This document shows positions 11,117-22,349 of a DNA stretch of 64,000 bases, piece by piece. Source of the DNA: Agriotes lineatus (lineage: Eukaryota > Arthropoda > Insecta > Coleoptera > Elateridae); assembly GCA_940337035.1 (NCBI GenBank), contig CALNHX010003604.1, positions 62,001 through 126,000 on the forward strand, given 5' to 3'. Positions within the stretch are counted from its first letter, which is position 1, and every line of letters starts with the position of its first letter. The translations under genes were made by a program, and so were the position numbers. Below the pieces are notes generated by a model. The model was not told where the DNA came from. It made no database searches and saw only the letters and a list, made by a program, of their open reading frames with translations.

Positions 11117-13059
11117 AGTCTGGCTGATCTCCAGATATGGAAAATGAGTCTGGCAGGGCATAAATGAGAAAAAAAAGTGATTTCAGGGTACTTATTCTCT
11201 CAGTTCTGATATTTTGTCAGGTGATAGTATTCATTATAACATAATAAATAATAACGGTCTGGCTGCCACTGTGCATCACCAAACTCTTGCCTGTGTCTGA
11301 AGACCACTTGGAAAACCCGCCTATGTGTAAGAAAAAATAAAATTTTTGTCTTGCCGTCTATTACCTCTGTGTACAACGTAAATATATCAATTGTAATCGC
11401 ATACAAATGTCAATTTTTTTATAAATATGAGAAAATCTAGTTTTTGCCCGTGGTCTTCGTATAGCAACATTAATGACAAGAATATAAAACGAAATAAAAT
11501 AAACAGTTTAGCTTAATAAGGCCTATACCTCATTTTGACAGGCCTTAATAACCGCTGGCCTTGAAGTGTAAAAAAATTGGACACTATTTTGTCACTTCCA
11601 CAAGTAATTGAAAGAAGTACAATTATTCGGGCGGCGGGTCCTACTATTTCAGAAAAAAGAGCGCCAATGTTGATAATGGCCGACAGCGGCCAGCGAGACA
11701 CCGAACGGCACGCGCGTGAATAAACTTGTCTGCGCCTAAAATTCACGTCAGCGTGAGCGATCCATTTTCCCGCATTCATCGGCCGGCCTCCTTGTCCGCA
11801 GGTACCTTCAAGATTACGCGAGAATATTTATTTTCTCCATTTCATTCTTCGATTATCAATATTTATTCCATTTACTTCAAATTATTTACTTTTCTGACTG
11901 AAATTATTATATCAATTTTGTGTGTTAACGTTTCCAGAGTCCCCGATCCTTCTCTTTACAAGTCATATTGAAATTATCATTATGACTATGTTGAAAATTA
12001 TTATTACAATTTCTTGATATTAAAATTATAAACATTACAATTATTATTATAAAAAATTCGATGAGAAGTATGAAAATTAAGTTTACAATAACTCTTCCTT
12101 CTGATGATGAGGGTCGAGTACCCTCGCAATGTTAAGGCAAAAAAAAAGTGCATGTATCACTTAACTGGGAAAAGTTTATTATTGCAGTGAAATGTTATTT
12201 GTAAATAAATATTCAATGAAGAAAACCAGATCAGCAATGAATAAGTTATTATTTCGGGTTTGATTTTATAAGGTTTGCAATGATGAAAATCTTTTTCCTA
12301 CAAAAATCATACAAAAATGTTTGATATTGTTTGACTAACAAATCCATATTTTCATGTAGGTGATGATTATGATTATGAGAGCTCTTCGTATGACGAAAAT
12401 CAGTTTCATGAAGACGATGATGAAAATACATCATTATCAACTGACGACGAAAATTATTGCGATGACCTCCATGAGGAACATGGCACACAAGGACAGATGC
12501 AATAATTTTAATTTCCTTCGTGTATATATCAAAAATAATAAAAACGTTTTTTTCATTAAATGTAAGTACTATTTACACTGTTTTTGTTACATTTTTGCAC
12601 TGTCGTGAAACATTTATGTCGTGTCTCTTCGCTGATATAATTAAGGTATATATTGTAATGAAGTAAGTAATTTACAAAATTAACAACTTTCACTGGCCTG
12701 GTGGAGCTTCGGTGATTCCGAATGGTTGCCAGACTTTTTTTATATTTAATATTATGATCGTATACTCCTCCAAATTGTTAGTACTACAAAATGGAAACTG
12801 TCTTCCCTGTCTGAGCCCAGATGCCAAATGTGCCGGTGCGATCACTTATACATTACCAAGTTACGCTTCTTTATATGAGTCTGGCAGGACTTTCGTGATC
12901 GACAATGATAGCCAGACTATTTTTATTTATTATGTCGTAATGCATATTATTACCTCATAAATTTTCAGGACTGAGAAAATAAGTCCAATTAGGGTACTTA
13001 TTTTTTCTTGTTTAACGCCATGCCAGACTTACTTTCCATAGCAGCAGATCAGCCAGACT
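11117..13059. mobile_element. Element with about 170-bp terminal inverted repeats
   Basis: The left end AGTCTGGCTGATCT..(C)AGATATGGAAA(A)TGAGTCTGGCA and its continuation to about 11275 match the reverse complement of about 12880-13059 along most of their length, with small gaps. GTCTGGC recurs several times in each arm. GGTACTTATTTTC(C)CAG-like motifs recur in and just outside the arms (10903, 11050, 11184, 12985-13010). Such iterated sites could be transposase binding sites. I could not identify a target duplication, so the family (foldback-like or other long-TIR element) is open. It may begin further left, near 10900. Confidence 0.75.
11676..12505 (+). CDS. Possible two-exon gene for a small acidic protein
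   Basis: Exon 1 (11676-11715) starts MADSGQRDTERHA and can splice at C|GTGAAT. Exon 2 (12360-12505) follows TTCATGTAG and reads in the matching phase as a very acidic tail (DDYDYESSS..., EDDDENTS..., STDDEN) ending at TAA 12503-12505. An AATAAA lies at 12537-12542. The product would be about 60 residues. It lies between the long inverted repeats and so may be an element-encoded or captured exon set, or what is left of a transposase. The donor is weak and the protein resembles nothing I know, so this is a hypothesis. Confidence 0.3.
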
Positions 13060-13083
13060 CTTTTTTTTTATTATTTTGAAATA

Positions 13084-13898
13084 CAGTAGAACTCGCTTTT
13101 AGCGATCACGGTTACAGCGAATTCACGTTTATAACGAATAATTTTGAAGGTATATTTGAATTACATTTGATTTAATGCATGTAGTTCATGTTTATTACGA
13201 ATTTGTTTCACGGGAATAACTAACCAAAATTTAAGAATACATTCTCAGAACTGATCCTTTTCATCTCCTAATAAAATGTAACTGAAAGATATTAGGTATT
13301 TTGTTGTGGCAACATAATAATAAGGAAGGTTTTCTAGGAAAATAGTGGACAGTTAAATTTCGTAGGCCACTTTCTCTAGCTCTCTCTAGCACTCTGTACA
13401 ATAGCACGAGATAGTGGGTATTGTAAGCAACTCCGTTTTTCTTAGAATCCAGCAGCTACCTGCAGGATCCAGTTCTTAGAAAAGCGATAATGGGTTTCGC
13501 CCGATGTTATGGCTCAGTTCTGTTATCGCATTCTGCAAAACGAAAGTGTTGCGTCATAGCCACGTCTTAGCTATTGCATTTAACAAAACCCTTTACAGGA
13601 TTAAAAGTACAATAGCTATAAGACGTTGGCCTATAACGCAACAAAAAGAGTTACAAAAATCTTCAAGTGGATGTATCTTGGTCGTTCCTTTACTGACATT
13701 CCGTATGTACCTACGCATTTTCTAGTTGTGGAAAAATGTCGGGATTCAAACGGAAAATTTTATCGGTTCCCGAAAAAGTAGAAATTATACGGAAGTTGGA
13801 AATTTGCTCAAATTATGACCTTCTTGGGTATAACAAATAACGGTTATTACGAACAAATATAGCGGTCCCGTGGAATTCGTTATAACCGAGTTCTACTG
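13084..13898 (+). mobile_element. pogo/Tigger-type element, internally deleted
   Basis: The ends CAGTAGAACTCG (13084) and CGAGTTCTACTG (to 13898) are perfect 12-bp inverted repeats flanked by TA at 13082-13083 and 13899-13900, as in Tc1/mariner-pogo elements. The subterminal arms repeat AACGAATTC-like motifs. It carries only the start of a transposase. It sits exactly at the left border of the recognisable LINE sequence that begins at 13905. Confidence 0.9.
13736..13840 (+). pseudogene. pogo transposase N-terminus (CENP-B-type HTH)
   Basis: 34 residues starting MSGFKRKILSVPEKVEIIRK and continuing KLE..SNYDLL match the first helices of the CENP-B N-terminal/pogo DNA-binding domain (KRKxLxxxxKxEIIxxLE). 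The frame stops after about 34 residues; the second HTH and the DDE domain are missing. This agrees with the pogo-type ends around it. Confidence 0.75.
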
Positions 13899-14580
13899 TA
13901 TATACAGGAAAAGACAAACCAAAGCTATGAAGAGTACAAGAAACAAAGGAAAGTAGCGAAAGAAGAAATACAGAAGGCAAAGAGAGAAACAGGAGGAGTT
14001 CTGAGCCAAATTAGAAAAGGACAGCAGGAGTAATCAAAAACTTTTTTCAAAGTGCTTAAAAACCTTAGACAACCAAAGAAAAATCCAGAACAAAATATGT
14101 ACATAAAAAAAAGAATGGAGAAGTAATTACAGAAAAACGAGCAATAATTATCCGGTGGAAAGAATATTATGAAGAACTACTGGGAATAGGAGTTGAGAGT
14201 GTGAAGGTAAACAATGGAAATGATAAGAGGGAACCAAAACAAAAAGAAAGTATGGAACCGTTGGGACGAAAGTTACTGCTGAAAATATGTAGAATGGCGT
14301 GAGCAGGAAAAGTAATACCGAAGGACTGGGAAGTAGCACTGATAGTTCCGATCTTCAAAAAGTGAAACAACAACGAATGCCAAAATTACAGGGGTATTTC
14401 ACTACTTAGTGTGCCGGGGAAGATCTATGAAAGGATTTTAGACACAAGAATAAGGAAAATAGTGGCGACACAGCTCATAGACTCCCAAAGTGGGAAGAAA
14501 CATTAACATATAATAAAGAAGCTTACATCTGTTTTATTGATCTAAAGAAGGCCTTCGGCAGCGTTTCTAGAGAGGACATA

Positions 14581-15154
14581 CAAGGTCCGGCAGAATGAAG
14601 TATCCATTTTTAAAGTTAATTCATTTCATAATATAATGAGATAAACATTCAAATCAAGTCGCCATGCTTTTGAGATAAATGTAAATTTAAGATAGTTATC
14701 AATGTGTTTGCGAGAAATGTCAGTTTAGCTGTGAATATGGAACACTGGTCCAATATTCGACGTTTTTTTGCGATTGAAGCTTATCTTCAAAACAACCATT
14801 CTGTTGTAATCACCCAGCGTTTATTTTGTCGTCACTTTCATTTAAATCCACGAGATCCAGTTCCTAGTCGAATAACAATTAAAAAGTGGGTACACAAGTT
14901 TCGCAGTACTGCCTCATGTGCCAAAGAAAAACCAAAAGGAAGAACTCGTTCTGTACGCACACTTAAAAAAAAAACGTTCGTGCTAGGCTTCAAGAGTGCC
15001 GGCAGAGAGAAAAAGGTCACTTGACTGATGAAATATTTAAAAAATAAAATTTCCGCGTTTTCTTAAGAACCTTCTGTTTGATTTTTGAATAAAAATTTAG
15101 CCATTAACAAAAACAACTCAATTTAAAATGGATACCTCATTCTGCCAGACCTTG
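14581..15154 (+). mobile_element. Tc1/mariner-type element inserted in the LINE RT
   Basis: The ends CAAGGTC(C/T)GGCAGAATGA(A/G)GTATCCATTTT form inverted repeats of about 29 bases with two mismatches, flanked by TA (14579-14580 and 15155-15156). Left of it the LINE reads ...SVSRED and right of it the LINE continues, so the insertion is clear. The inside codes for the N-terminal part of a transposase; the DDE part is deleted. Confidence 0.9.
14737..15024 (+). pseudogene. Mariner-type transposase N-terminal HTH fragment
   Basis: From MEHWSNIRRFFAIEAYLQNN the frame continues through TQRLFCRHF, VPSRITIKKWVHKFR and KPKGRTRSVRT. This is the paired helix-turn-helix region (the DUF4817-like domain of insect mariner relatives) followed by the GRPRTVRT-like linker. 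It runs out of homology near residue 75 and stops at 15024. The open frame begins slightly upstream (14704), but the Met at 14737 matches the family start. Confidence 0.78.
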
Positions 15155-16249
15155 TATAAAAGAACCTACAGAAAAGAGAGGTAAAAACGATCTATTGGAA
15201 GCAGTAAAATCTGTGTACAGGAGAATCAGAAATTATGTTAGAACACACAATGTAAACTCAGAGGAATTCGTCACAACACAGGGAGTAAGACAAGAAGGGA
15301 TAATGAGCCCTATATTGTTCCTAGTAGTCATGGATGACGTAATCAAAGAGACAAGAGAAGAGGCAAAGGGAATAATGATAGGAAACTGGAACATGAAGAG
15401 AGTGGAAATAACGGAATGTGCCTTCGCAGACGATATCAGTGTTTGCAAAGTCAGAAAGAGACATGAACGAAAATATGAACAGATGGAAGACAGCATTAGA
15501 AAAGAAAAGGCTAAGAATAAACAGGGAGAAAACCAAAGTGATTGTGATAAGTGACCAAAAGAAAACAGTGAATATACGTGTAAGCGGTGAAAAACTAGAC
15601 CAGGTAAAAACATTTAAATACTTAGGTACCATAATAGACAGTAAAGGAAAGGTAGAAGTGGATATTGAAAATAGATTAAAATTGGCATCCAACATGTTCA
15701 GGGCTCTAAAAAGATCTTTTATAAACAAAACAGAGATTTCTATAAAAACAAAATTAACAGTGTACAAAACAATCTATACCGCAATATTAATATACGGAAG
15801 CGAATCGTGAGTGATAAGCAAAAGAATCAATTCAAAAATACAAGCTTCGGAGATGATATATCTTAGGAGAGTATTAAGAGTAACTGAATAGGATTAGAAA
15901 CGAAGAAATAAGAGACAGACTAACAGTAGAACCAATACAAAAGAAAATAGAAGAAGGGCAATTAAGATGGTTAGGGCACATATGCCGAATAGAAAACAGA
16001 AAACAAACTACGAAAGTGTGGGAAGGGCAGAGGGAAAGAGGAAGAGAGGAAGGCCACAAGAAACATGGAACCAGGCGATTAGAAAAATAATAAAAAGGAA
16101 GGGCAAAACATGAAACCAGGCAAAAGAACTCACAGAAGACAGAAAAAAGTGGAGAAAATTTTGCAAGTATTAGGCAAGAAACCTCGACACCCAATGGGTA
16201 CTAAAGGATTAAGTAAGTAAGTAAGTAATATTATACTACTTTAAGAAAC

Positions 16250-16720
16250 ACTTACGGTTTCTTTTATTGCATAAGAACATAAACTGTTTTATTCAAGTTC
16301 AATTTTAATTTATTCACCGTTAAGAACTCATCAATCAGATTTACCATGATTCAGTGTATTTGCCAAGGACATAAGATTTTTCTGGCTGTAAAACAATAAA
16401 CTATTATTCATTGGTGTCATTGGCAAATAAATGAATGGAATATTTGGTGGTATATAACCATATCATTGATTTATATTAAAAATAATAATGGGCCAGGAAC
16501 ACTGCCTTGGGGAACCTCTATAGGGTTGTTTAGGTAACTTGAAATTGTATTTTCCCATTTAGTAACTTGAGGTCTATTTGTGAGATAATTCAATAGCCAC
16601 GCAATTGCTTTACCCTTTACTCCAAAATATACAAGATTATTTATCAAAATTCCTCTATCAATGGCCTCCAACGCCCTCTTAAAGTCTTAAAAAACACACT
16701 TATGCTTTCATCGACATCTA
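16250..16720 (-). pseudogene. LINE reverse transcriptase fragment
   Basis: The minus strand reads LEAIDRGILINNLVYFGVKG, WLLNYLTNRPQ and VPQGSVPGPLLFLIYINDM, then after broken DNA VNKLKLNLNKT. These are RT motifs A to C of a jockey/CR1-like LINE, with the catalytic FADD region decayed. It is unrelated in orientation to the LINE on its left. Confidence 0.75.
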
Positions 16721-16872
16721 AGCATGATTTCCACAAATCAATCAATCAATATTAATTGGAGGATTTATTATCGATACAAAATATTACAGTCAGAGGGAAC
16801 TTTCGTTTTACATTAATTTTTACAATATAGAAATACGAGGGATGAACAGCACAAAATCTATTATTTAAGTCA

Positions 16873-17003
16873 AGTATGATCAAAAATTATTTTCTATTTA
16901 AACGTTAAACTTGACATTTGATTTTAAAGTGAGTTATAGTTGCATTCATAAATTAGAAAATATTCCATCGCCATACCATCCGAAAATAATTTTTGATCAT
17001 ACT
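16873..17003. mobile_element. Small MITE with perfect 22-bp inverted repeats
   Basis: AGTATGATCAAAAATTATTTTC at 16873-16894 is repeated in inverse at 16982-17003. The 131-bp unit is non-coding. No clear target duplication. Confidence 0.65.
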
Positions 17004-17399
17004 ATATATACATACCTACATACATAATCTGTAACCCCTTATACCGTTTACACAGTGTCGGGGTGCCGGGCACACGGAGCCGCTGGGAGTAGGTGCATTT
17101 TTAAATTCGACGGTGATTAAAATCGATTTGTAGGTTGTATACTGGCATTTAAAGTTAAACCAAAGATTTTGTTGATATCCCTATTATTAACGAAGTTACG
17201 GACTTTCTAGCTATCTACAAACACCCTGTACAGTCGAACATCAAACAAAAATTCCTTAATTTTTTGTTAGAGCTTACCCATACGCATCACCAAACTATAT
17301 TTTTGATGTCGTCTTCGAAAAAATAAATTTATATACAGTACAGAAATAAGATTTTGCTTTTTTTCTATTTTTTTGCCTTCTGTGTTGTTTGAAATTTAC

Positions 17400-19190
17400 A
17401 AACAAAATATAAATATACATTTTCTTTCATACTATATCGTGGATGGTGAAATATTTGCAATATAACTGTGAAAATCATGACAATCTCTAGGACCAAACAA
17501 CATCTGATGCAAACTTCTTATTCGAAGGTTAGTCTCTATTATGTATTTTCATATGACTAACTAACGTATTTCTCCTTGCAGCTTTATATTTGCAAATAGA
17601 ACATGCATAAGGTTTCTCACCGGTATGAGTCCTCATATGACAAACTAATTCCCGTTTTTTGCGCTGTTTTAAAATGACATTTTGAACAAAAAAACGGTTT
17701 CTCTCCTGTATGAGTTCTTATATGGCCAACTAAATTACCTCTGTCTGCAGCTTTGTATGTGCAAATTGAACAAGAATATGGTTTTTCTCCTGTATGTGTT
17801 CTCATATGTCTAACTACACTATGTTGCACTGCAGCTTTATAGTTGCAGACAGAACATAAATATGGTTTTTCTTCTGTATGTGTTCTCATATGTCTAATAA
17901 GACTATGTTTCTCTCCTGCTTTAAAATCACAAATTGAACATCCATAAGGTTTTTCACCTGTATGTGTCCTCATGTGGATAACTAACTTAGGTTTCTCTAG
18001 CGTTCTATAATCACAAATGGAACATAAATACGGCTTTTCAGCTATATGTCTTTTTATATGTCTAACCAAACTTGGTTTTAGTGCTGTTTATACTCACACA
18101 CAAAACAAGAATACGGTTTTTTACCTGTATGATTCTTCAAATGGTTAACTAAGTTACATTTTCGTGCAGTTTTATATTCACAAATGGAACATGAGTAAGA
18201 TTGTTTCGTATGACTCATGTTTTCCAAGAAATTCCTCTCATCTTCTGCTTTATATTCACAGACCTTGGAAACAAACTGATCATCTAGGAGACTTATTTCT
18301 GCTGGACACATATCGGGTAATTCATCTTTATATGAAGTTCCTCCTGTTTAATATTCAGTTCGTGATCAGCCATATTGCTGATAGTGCCCTTAATGATCTC
18401 TCGTGTATGTAAATTTGCAACTACTTCCTTTTCATTTAATTATTTGTGTAATTTGCTCGTCATTGTATGAGGTAAATTATGATCAAATTCATTTGTGTCA
18501 CGATGATCATTGCAACAACAATGAAGAGTTCGGATTATTAAGTCTAAAATAAAAAAACAAAGTGAATTTTAGTTAGGTTAAGTTGTTTGATTATTTGGAA
18601 AATATTTAACATATATACTACAATGAGTTCTAATATTTTTACTTACTTGATATAATATGAAATTTGAAGAAGTAACTTATTCAGCGAATGGACTAGCAGC
18701 AAACAATATGTTGAATTCCTACACAAACAACCATTATTGCTGGCCACAATCAAATAGATCAAACGTAATTCAAAAGAACTACACTAACGTGACTAACATA
18801 CAGGGCGTCTCGCACTAGAATATCCATTACTTGGACGGCTTAGCGACTATTTTAAGCGAAAAATTTTCTTCAGGCCATATCTTCAACTGCTTGCCCAGAA
18901 GACTACAGCAAACATTACAATTAAGAATAACAATTGTAACAGTTTTGCTTTTCCTGTAATTAGGGTCGCCACTCCTATCGTTATCTTTCGATGAAGCTCA
19001 CAATCTGAGCTCTAGCCCAACAATAGCAAAAGTTGATGCTCACTTCACTTTCTAGTAATATTATATTTCCTAACTTAAATGTTAATTCCAGTTTTCGAAC
19101 AAATGGTTGAAAATTGAACATGAATTTGTCGCAACAGAAATTACACTGTTCAGATGTACGATTCAATGGTTTAATTAGAGTTTTTTTTGT
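17400..19190. repeat. Segmental duplication, copy A (partner 40770-43325)
   Basis: The homology covers the zinc-finger ORF, its downstream flank (ACTATATC.TGGATGG) and about 800 bases upstream of the start, including AGTGCC(C)TT..ATGATCTCTCGT.TATGTAAATTTG and GATTCAATGGTTTAAT. So the copies arose by DNA-level duplication and not from a processed transcript. At the high end copy A runs into a mariner (19194) and copy B into a jockey remnant (43340). Confidence 0.85.
17529..18373 (-). pseudogene. C2H2 zinc-finger gene, frameshifted copy A
   Basis: Homologous to the gene at 40982-42508 in the same orientation. The start (MADHELNIKQEELHIK) is at 18373. Three frame breaks are visible against copy B: one base lost near 18333 (ATAAAG versus ATAAAAG), one base lost near 18088 after CEYK, and one base gained in a T run at 17655-17660. 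About nine fingers can be traced with TGEKP linkers, fewer than in copy B. The first finger has lost a cysteine (SKVC) and a histidine (NMSH). The last finger here keeps Tyr (TAT) where copy B has a stop, and ends HMKIHNRD. A decayed finger-like stretch (KENVYLYFVCKF) follows near 17400-17430. Confidence 0.85.
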
Positions 19191-19193
19191 ATA

Positions 19194-20736
19194 CGGTTTC
19201 CCAAAACTTTCGTTATCGAGCAGGCATTGAAATTAAAATCGTGCATTTTCTAATTTATAAACGCATCTATATTTATATTCAAATGTCAAAATTAACATTT
19301 GATTTTTTAAATAACTTCTAAAGTCCATCTTTTTTCAACATGACTCAGAGCAGGCCATGACCATACAATTGTGTAAGAGTGTAGATAAAAAGTAGTTCAA
19401 AAACCTGATTTTAAATTTGGTTTCAAATGAAGATTGGAAGGTAACTGAGAACTAAAACTTTTCTTTTTTCATATATTTGTCATTAAACTTACAAAAGCAG
19501 CAATGAATCGCTGGCGTAGTTTCTTTGTTAGCTTTTTTGACATTTTGAAGGTATATTCTACAAAATACCTATTGTAATAATTTGTTCAAACAGCTGTCAA
19601 AAGTGATACCGGAAGATAAAAAATAATTGACTTGGCCGCTCTCATAAAATGTGCATCTAGTAAAAATGTGCCCCCGATTGGGTCTGAACTATAGTAGCTA
19701 GTAGCTAACTGCAAGTCAAAACACTACTTATTTAAATTGATTTGTTCATTTATAATAAACTAGCTTTAAATATATCACAGTTGCTGCTTGAAATGTGCAC
19801 CATCATTGGCTATACACGAATCTACTCTTCTTTTCAAACTTTCAAATACTCCATACAGCTGTTCTTCGGTTATACTTTGCACAGCACCTTCTATCGCTTC
19901 TTTTATTTCGTCCAATGTGTGCAATCGATTCTGGTAAATTAATTTTTTAAATGACAGAATACAAAGTAATCCAGAGGAGTAAGATCTGGCGACCTTGCCG
20001 GCAAATGTCCTCTCCCGATAACTCTGTTACGCTTCAATAAACTGACAAGTTGCTCTTGCAGTAAGTGCAGTGGCATTGTCAATCTGAAAATAACGTCCCT
20101 AGAGCGTATCATCACCAGGTGCCTTCCCTCTAACAACGCTTCCTGTAGTTTGAGAGCGATCAACAACTCCGGGAAATCATTCCCAGAATTTGTCAACACA
20201 CGGCATCATTGGGTGAACCCACCTCCCATTTCATCTCTATTTCCATTTTGGAGATACGATTGTAAAAGGAATTGGTCCTCAAGTGAAAATAGCATGATTG
20301 CAATCACCAGTTCTAACCTAAAATACAAACATACGGTAAAACCTTTCAATAAAATTAATAAAAAGGAAGAATTGACTTACTTTTGTCACAACCGTGGATG
20401 CTTGCTAGTTTTAAAAAAACTGTTGTTAAAACTAACAAAAAATTGTGAAATGAATGGAAAATTTACATACAAAATACAAACAAGCTGAAACTGACAGCTG
20501 ATAAACAGCTAACTTTACTGCAGAAACTTGACTTAGATATTGATAACCTCTGCGCGGAAGAAAGTTTTTTTCGGTCAGCCTTTGTTGATGGTACTTTTAA
20601 GATAGATTAGTACACTGTAAACATATTATCCTGCTCTGAATCATGTTGAAAAAGACTATAGTTCCGTTCAGAAATTAGAAAATGCAGGTTTTTAATGTCA
20701 ATGCCAGTTCGATAACGAAAGTTTTGGGACAACCGT
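19194..20736 (-). mobile_element. Tc1/mariner-like element with long imperfect inverted repeats
   Basis: The left arm CGGTT.TCCCAAAACTTTCGTTATCGA..TGGCATTGA.ATTAAAA and the right arm match in inverse for about 60 bases. The match resumes further in (TTTTTCAACATGA(C/T)TC(A)GAGCAGG), giving arms near 190 bases. TA lies at both borders (19192-19193 and 20737-20738). A decayed transposase lies inside on the minus strand. Confidence 0.82.
19775..20110 (-). pseudogene. Mariner-like transposase C-terminal part
   Basis: One frame gives GRYFQIDNATALTAR, the region of the second catalytic Asp. After a frame change comes NRVIGRGHLPARSPDLTPLD, the hallmark region of the third catalytic residue in mariner transposases. 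After another break comes YQNRLHTLDEIKEAIEGAV...VDSCIANDGAHFKQQL and a stop, matching the usual C-terminus of this family. The frameshifts mean it makes no active enzyme. Confidence 0.82.
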
Positions 20737-22349
20737 TACTTTATTACTTTGTTATATATTAGCTTAGCAATCTGTTTATAATAAACATTTAGTTAATTGG
20801 GTGACTATACAATAACATGAAAGGAAACTTACTCGATAGCAGGTTCCTCAATTAAGAAGTTAACTTAAATATATACATTTGACAATAGTTATTGTACTTA
20901 AGCTCTTCCGTCAAGCACTTTACAGTACAATAAATAATTAGCTGCTTATTAACTTAAAATCTATTTTGTAAGTCGGACAGTTTAAAGCTCTTAAACCGCT
21001 TAGTATCTCCCATGTTATCAAACAGACTATTATAAAATTCGGTGTAATATGACTACTCAAGCGATCACAAGTAAAAAACGAGCATATCTGGAATTTAACC
21101 TTTGGTAACAGTTAGTCAGGCTTCCTGTGGAGTGAACTAAAATCTTTAGAAATTACACCACCTAAAAATCATGAATTACCTGTCAACCTTCAACACCCAC
21201 TGAAAATTAGTAATTACTTCGTCAGTTGTGTCCCTTCTTTGGTACTGAATTGCTAAATTTATACAAAAATAATCTAAAAATCGAAATGTCAACATTATTA
21301 AACTTCTCCACAGTTGTTAAATATATATATAAAATAAAACGTAAATCTACAGGTTGTGACAATCTAAGCATCCAAATCATCAAGCATTGTTGTTCTATAA
21401 TTTTACCGTACATAACATATATTTTCTTTTTTTATCCAACAATGTATTTCCAAATTGCTGGAAAATAGGCGCCATAATTCCTATTCCAAAAGTAGAAAAA
21501 TCATGCCACTCTAAAGATTTACATCCAATTAATTTATTACCAGTATTTTCTTAACATATTAGCAATAATTATTTCAAAACAGCTAAGATCCCACTTGGAT
21601 AAATACGATCTTATTCCTGAACGTCAATCAAGATTCAGACAAGATCATAATTGTGTAACTGCTTTGTTAAATGTGATTGACGACTTGATAACTGCTTGTG
21701 ACCAAAATAAAGAGGCAATTTCAACGTTACTTGACTGCAGCTAAACTTTTGATGCTTTAAATCACGAAATCTTTATATTTCGTTGGGTTGTCATCCAATT
21801 CTATCGATATGCTTCGTAACTATTTAACTGGTCGGCGACAACTTGTAAAATTTCCGAATGGTTCTTCCAAATTGCGTAGCAACAATAATGGAGTGCCACA
21901 AGGATCTATATTGGAGCCTTTATTGTTTATAATCTATACGGCTTGCTTTAGTAATTGCATTAAAACCGGTAGACACTCAGTTGTATCATTTGTTTGCCTT
22001 AAAGAATCATCAGCACGCATTGGAAGCTTTTTCAGACAGACTTGGATAGTATATCTAGAGTTTCAACAGAGCATTCGCTAACTCTCAATACTTCTAAATC
22101 AATACTATTGTTATGTGGAAATAAAGATACTGTATAGTTCGTAAGTAATTGCATAAATGTAACTAATTGACAATATCGCTATTCCAATTCATAATCAAGC
22201 GAAAAGCTTGGATGTGGTCTTAGATAATACATTTAGAAATAATACCCAAACCTTTTACGATATAATAAATGCTCACTTAGGTCTCAAACTACTCTATCCA
22301 CACAGGCAATTTCTATCTTTCAAATTAAAGGTCATGCTTAGTGAAGCTC

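Larger units (their letters stand above)
13905..16228 (+). pseudogene. RTE-like LINE, interrupted by a mariner
   Basis: Plus-strand pieces of a LINE ORF2: the linker after the endonuclease (QEKTNQSYEEYKKQRK, ITEKRAI..RWKEYYEELLG), motif A CFIDLKKAFGSV, then after the inserted mariner GVRQEGIMSPILFLVVMDDV, the catalytic AFADDISV, KTFKYLGTIIDSKG and a typical C-terminus to about 16170. KAFD is changed to KAFG and there are several stops and frame changes, so it is dead. The 3' end is a short tandem tail of AAGT repeats (16211-16228), typical of RTE-type LINEs. The endonuclease part is missing. Confidence 0.82.

Noticed and set aside
15233..15767. Minus-strand frames of 126 and 148 codons
   Set aside because: Antisense shadows of the plus-strand LINE RT; hydrophobic, Ser/Phe/Leu-rich text typical of antisense reading.
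22208..22349. N-terminal 47 codons of the 342-codon frame at 22208-23236 as part of one gene
   Set aside because: A 12-bp target duplication and the empty-site copy at 26.2 kb show these codons belong to the older LINE.
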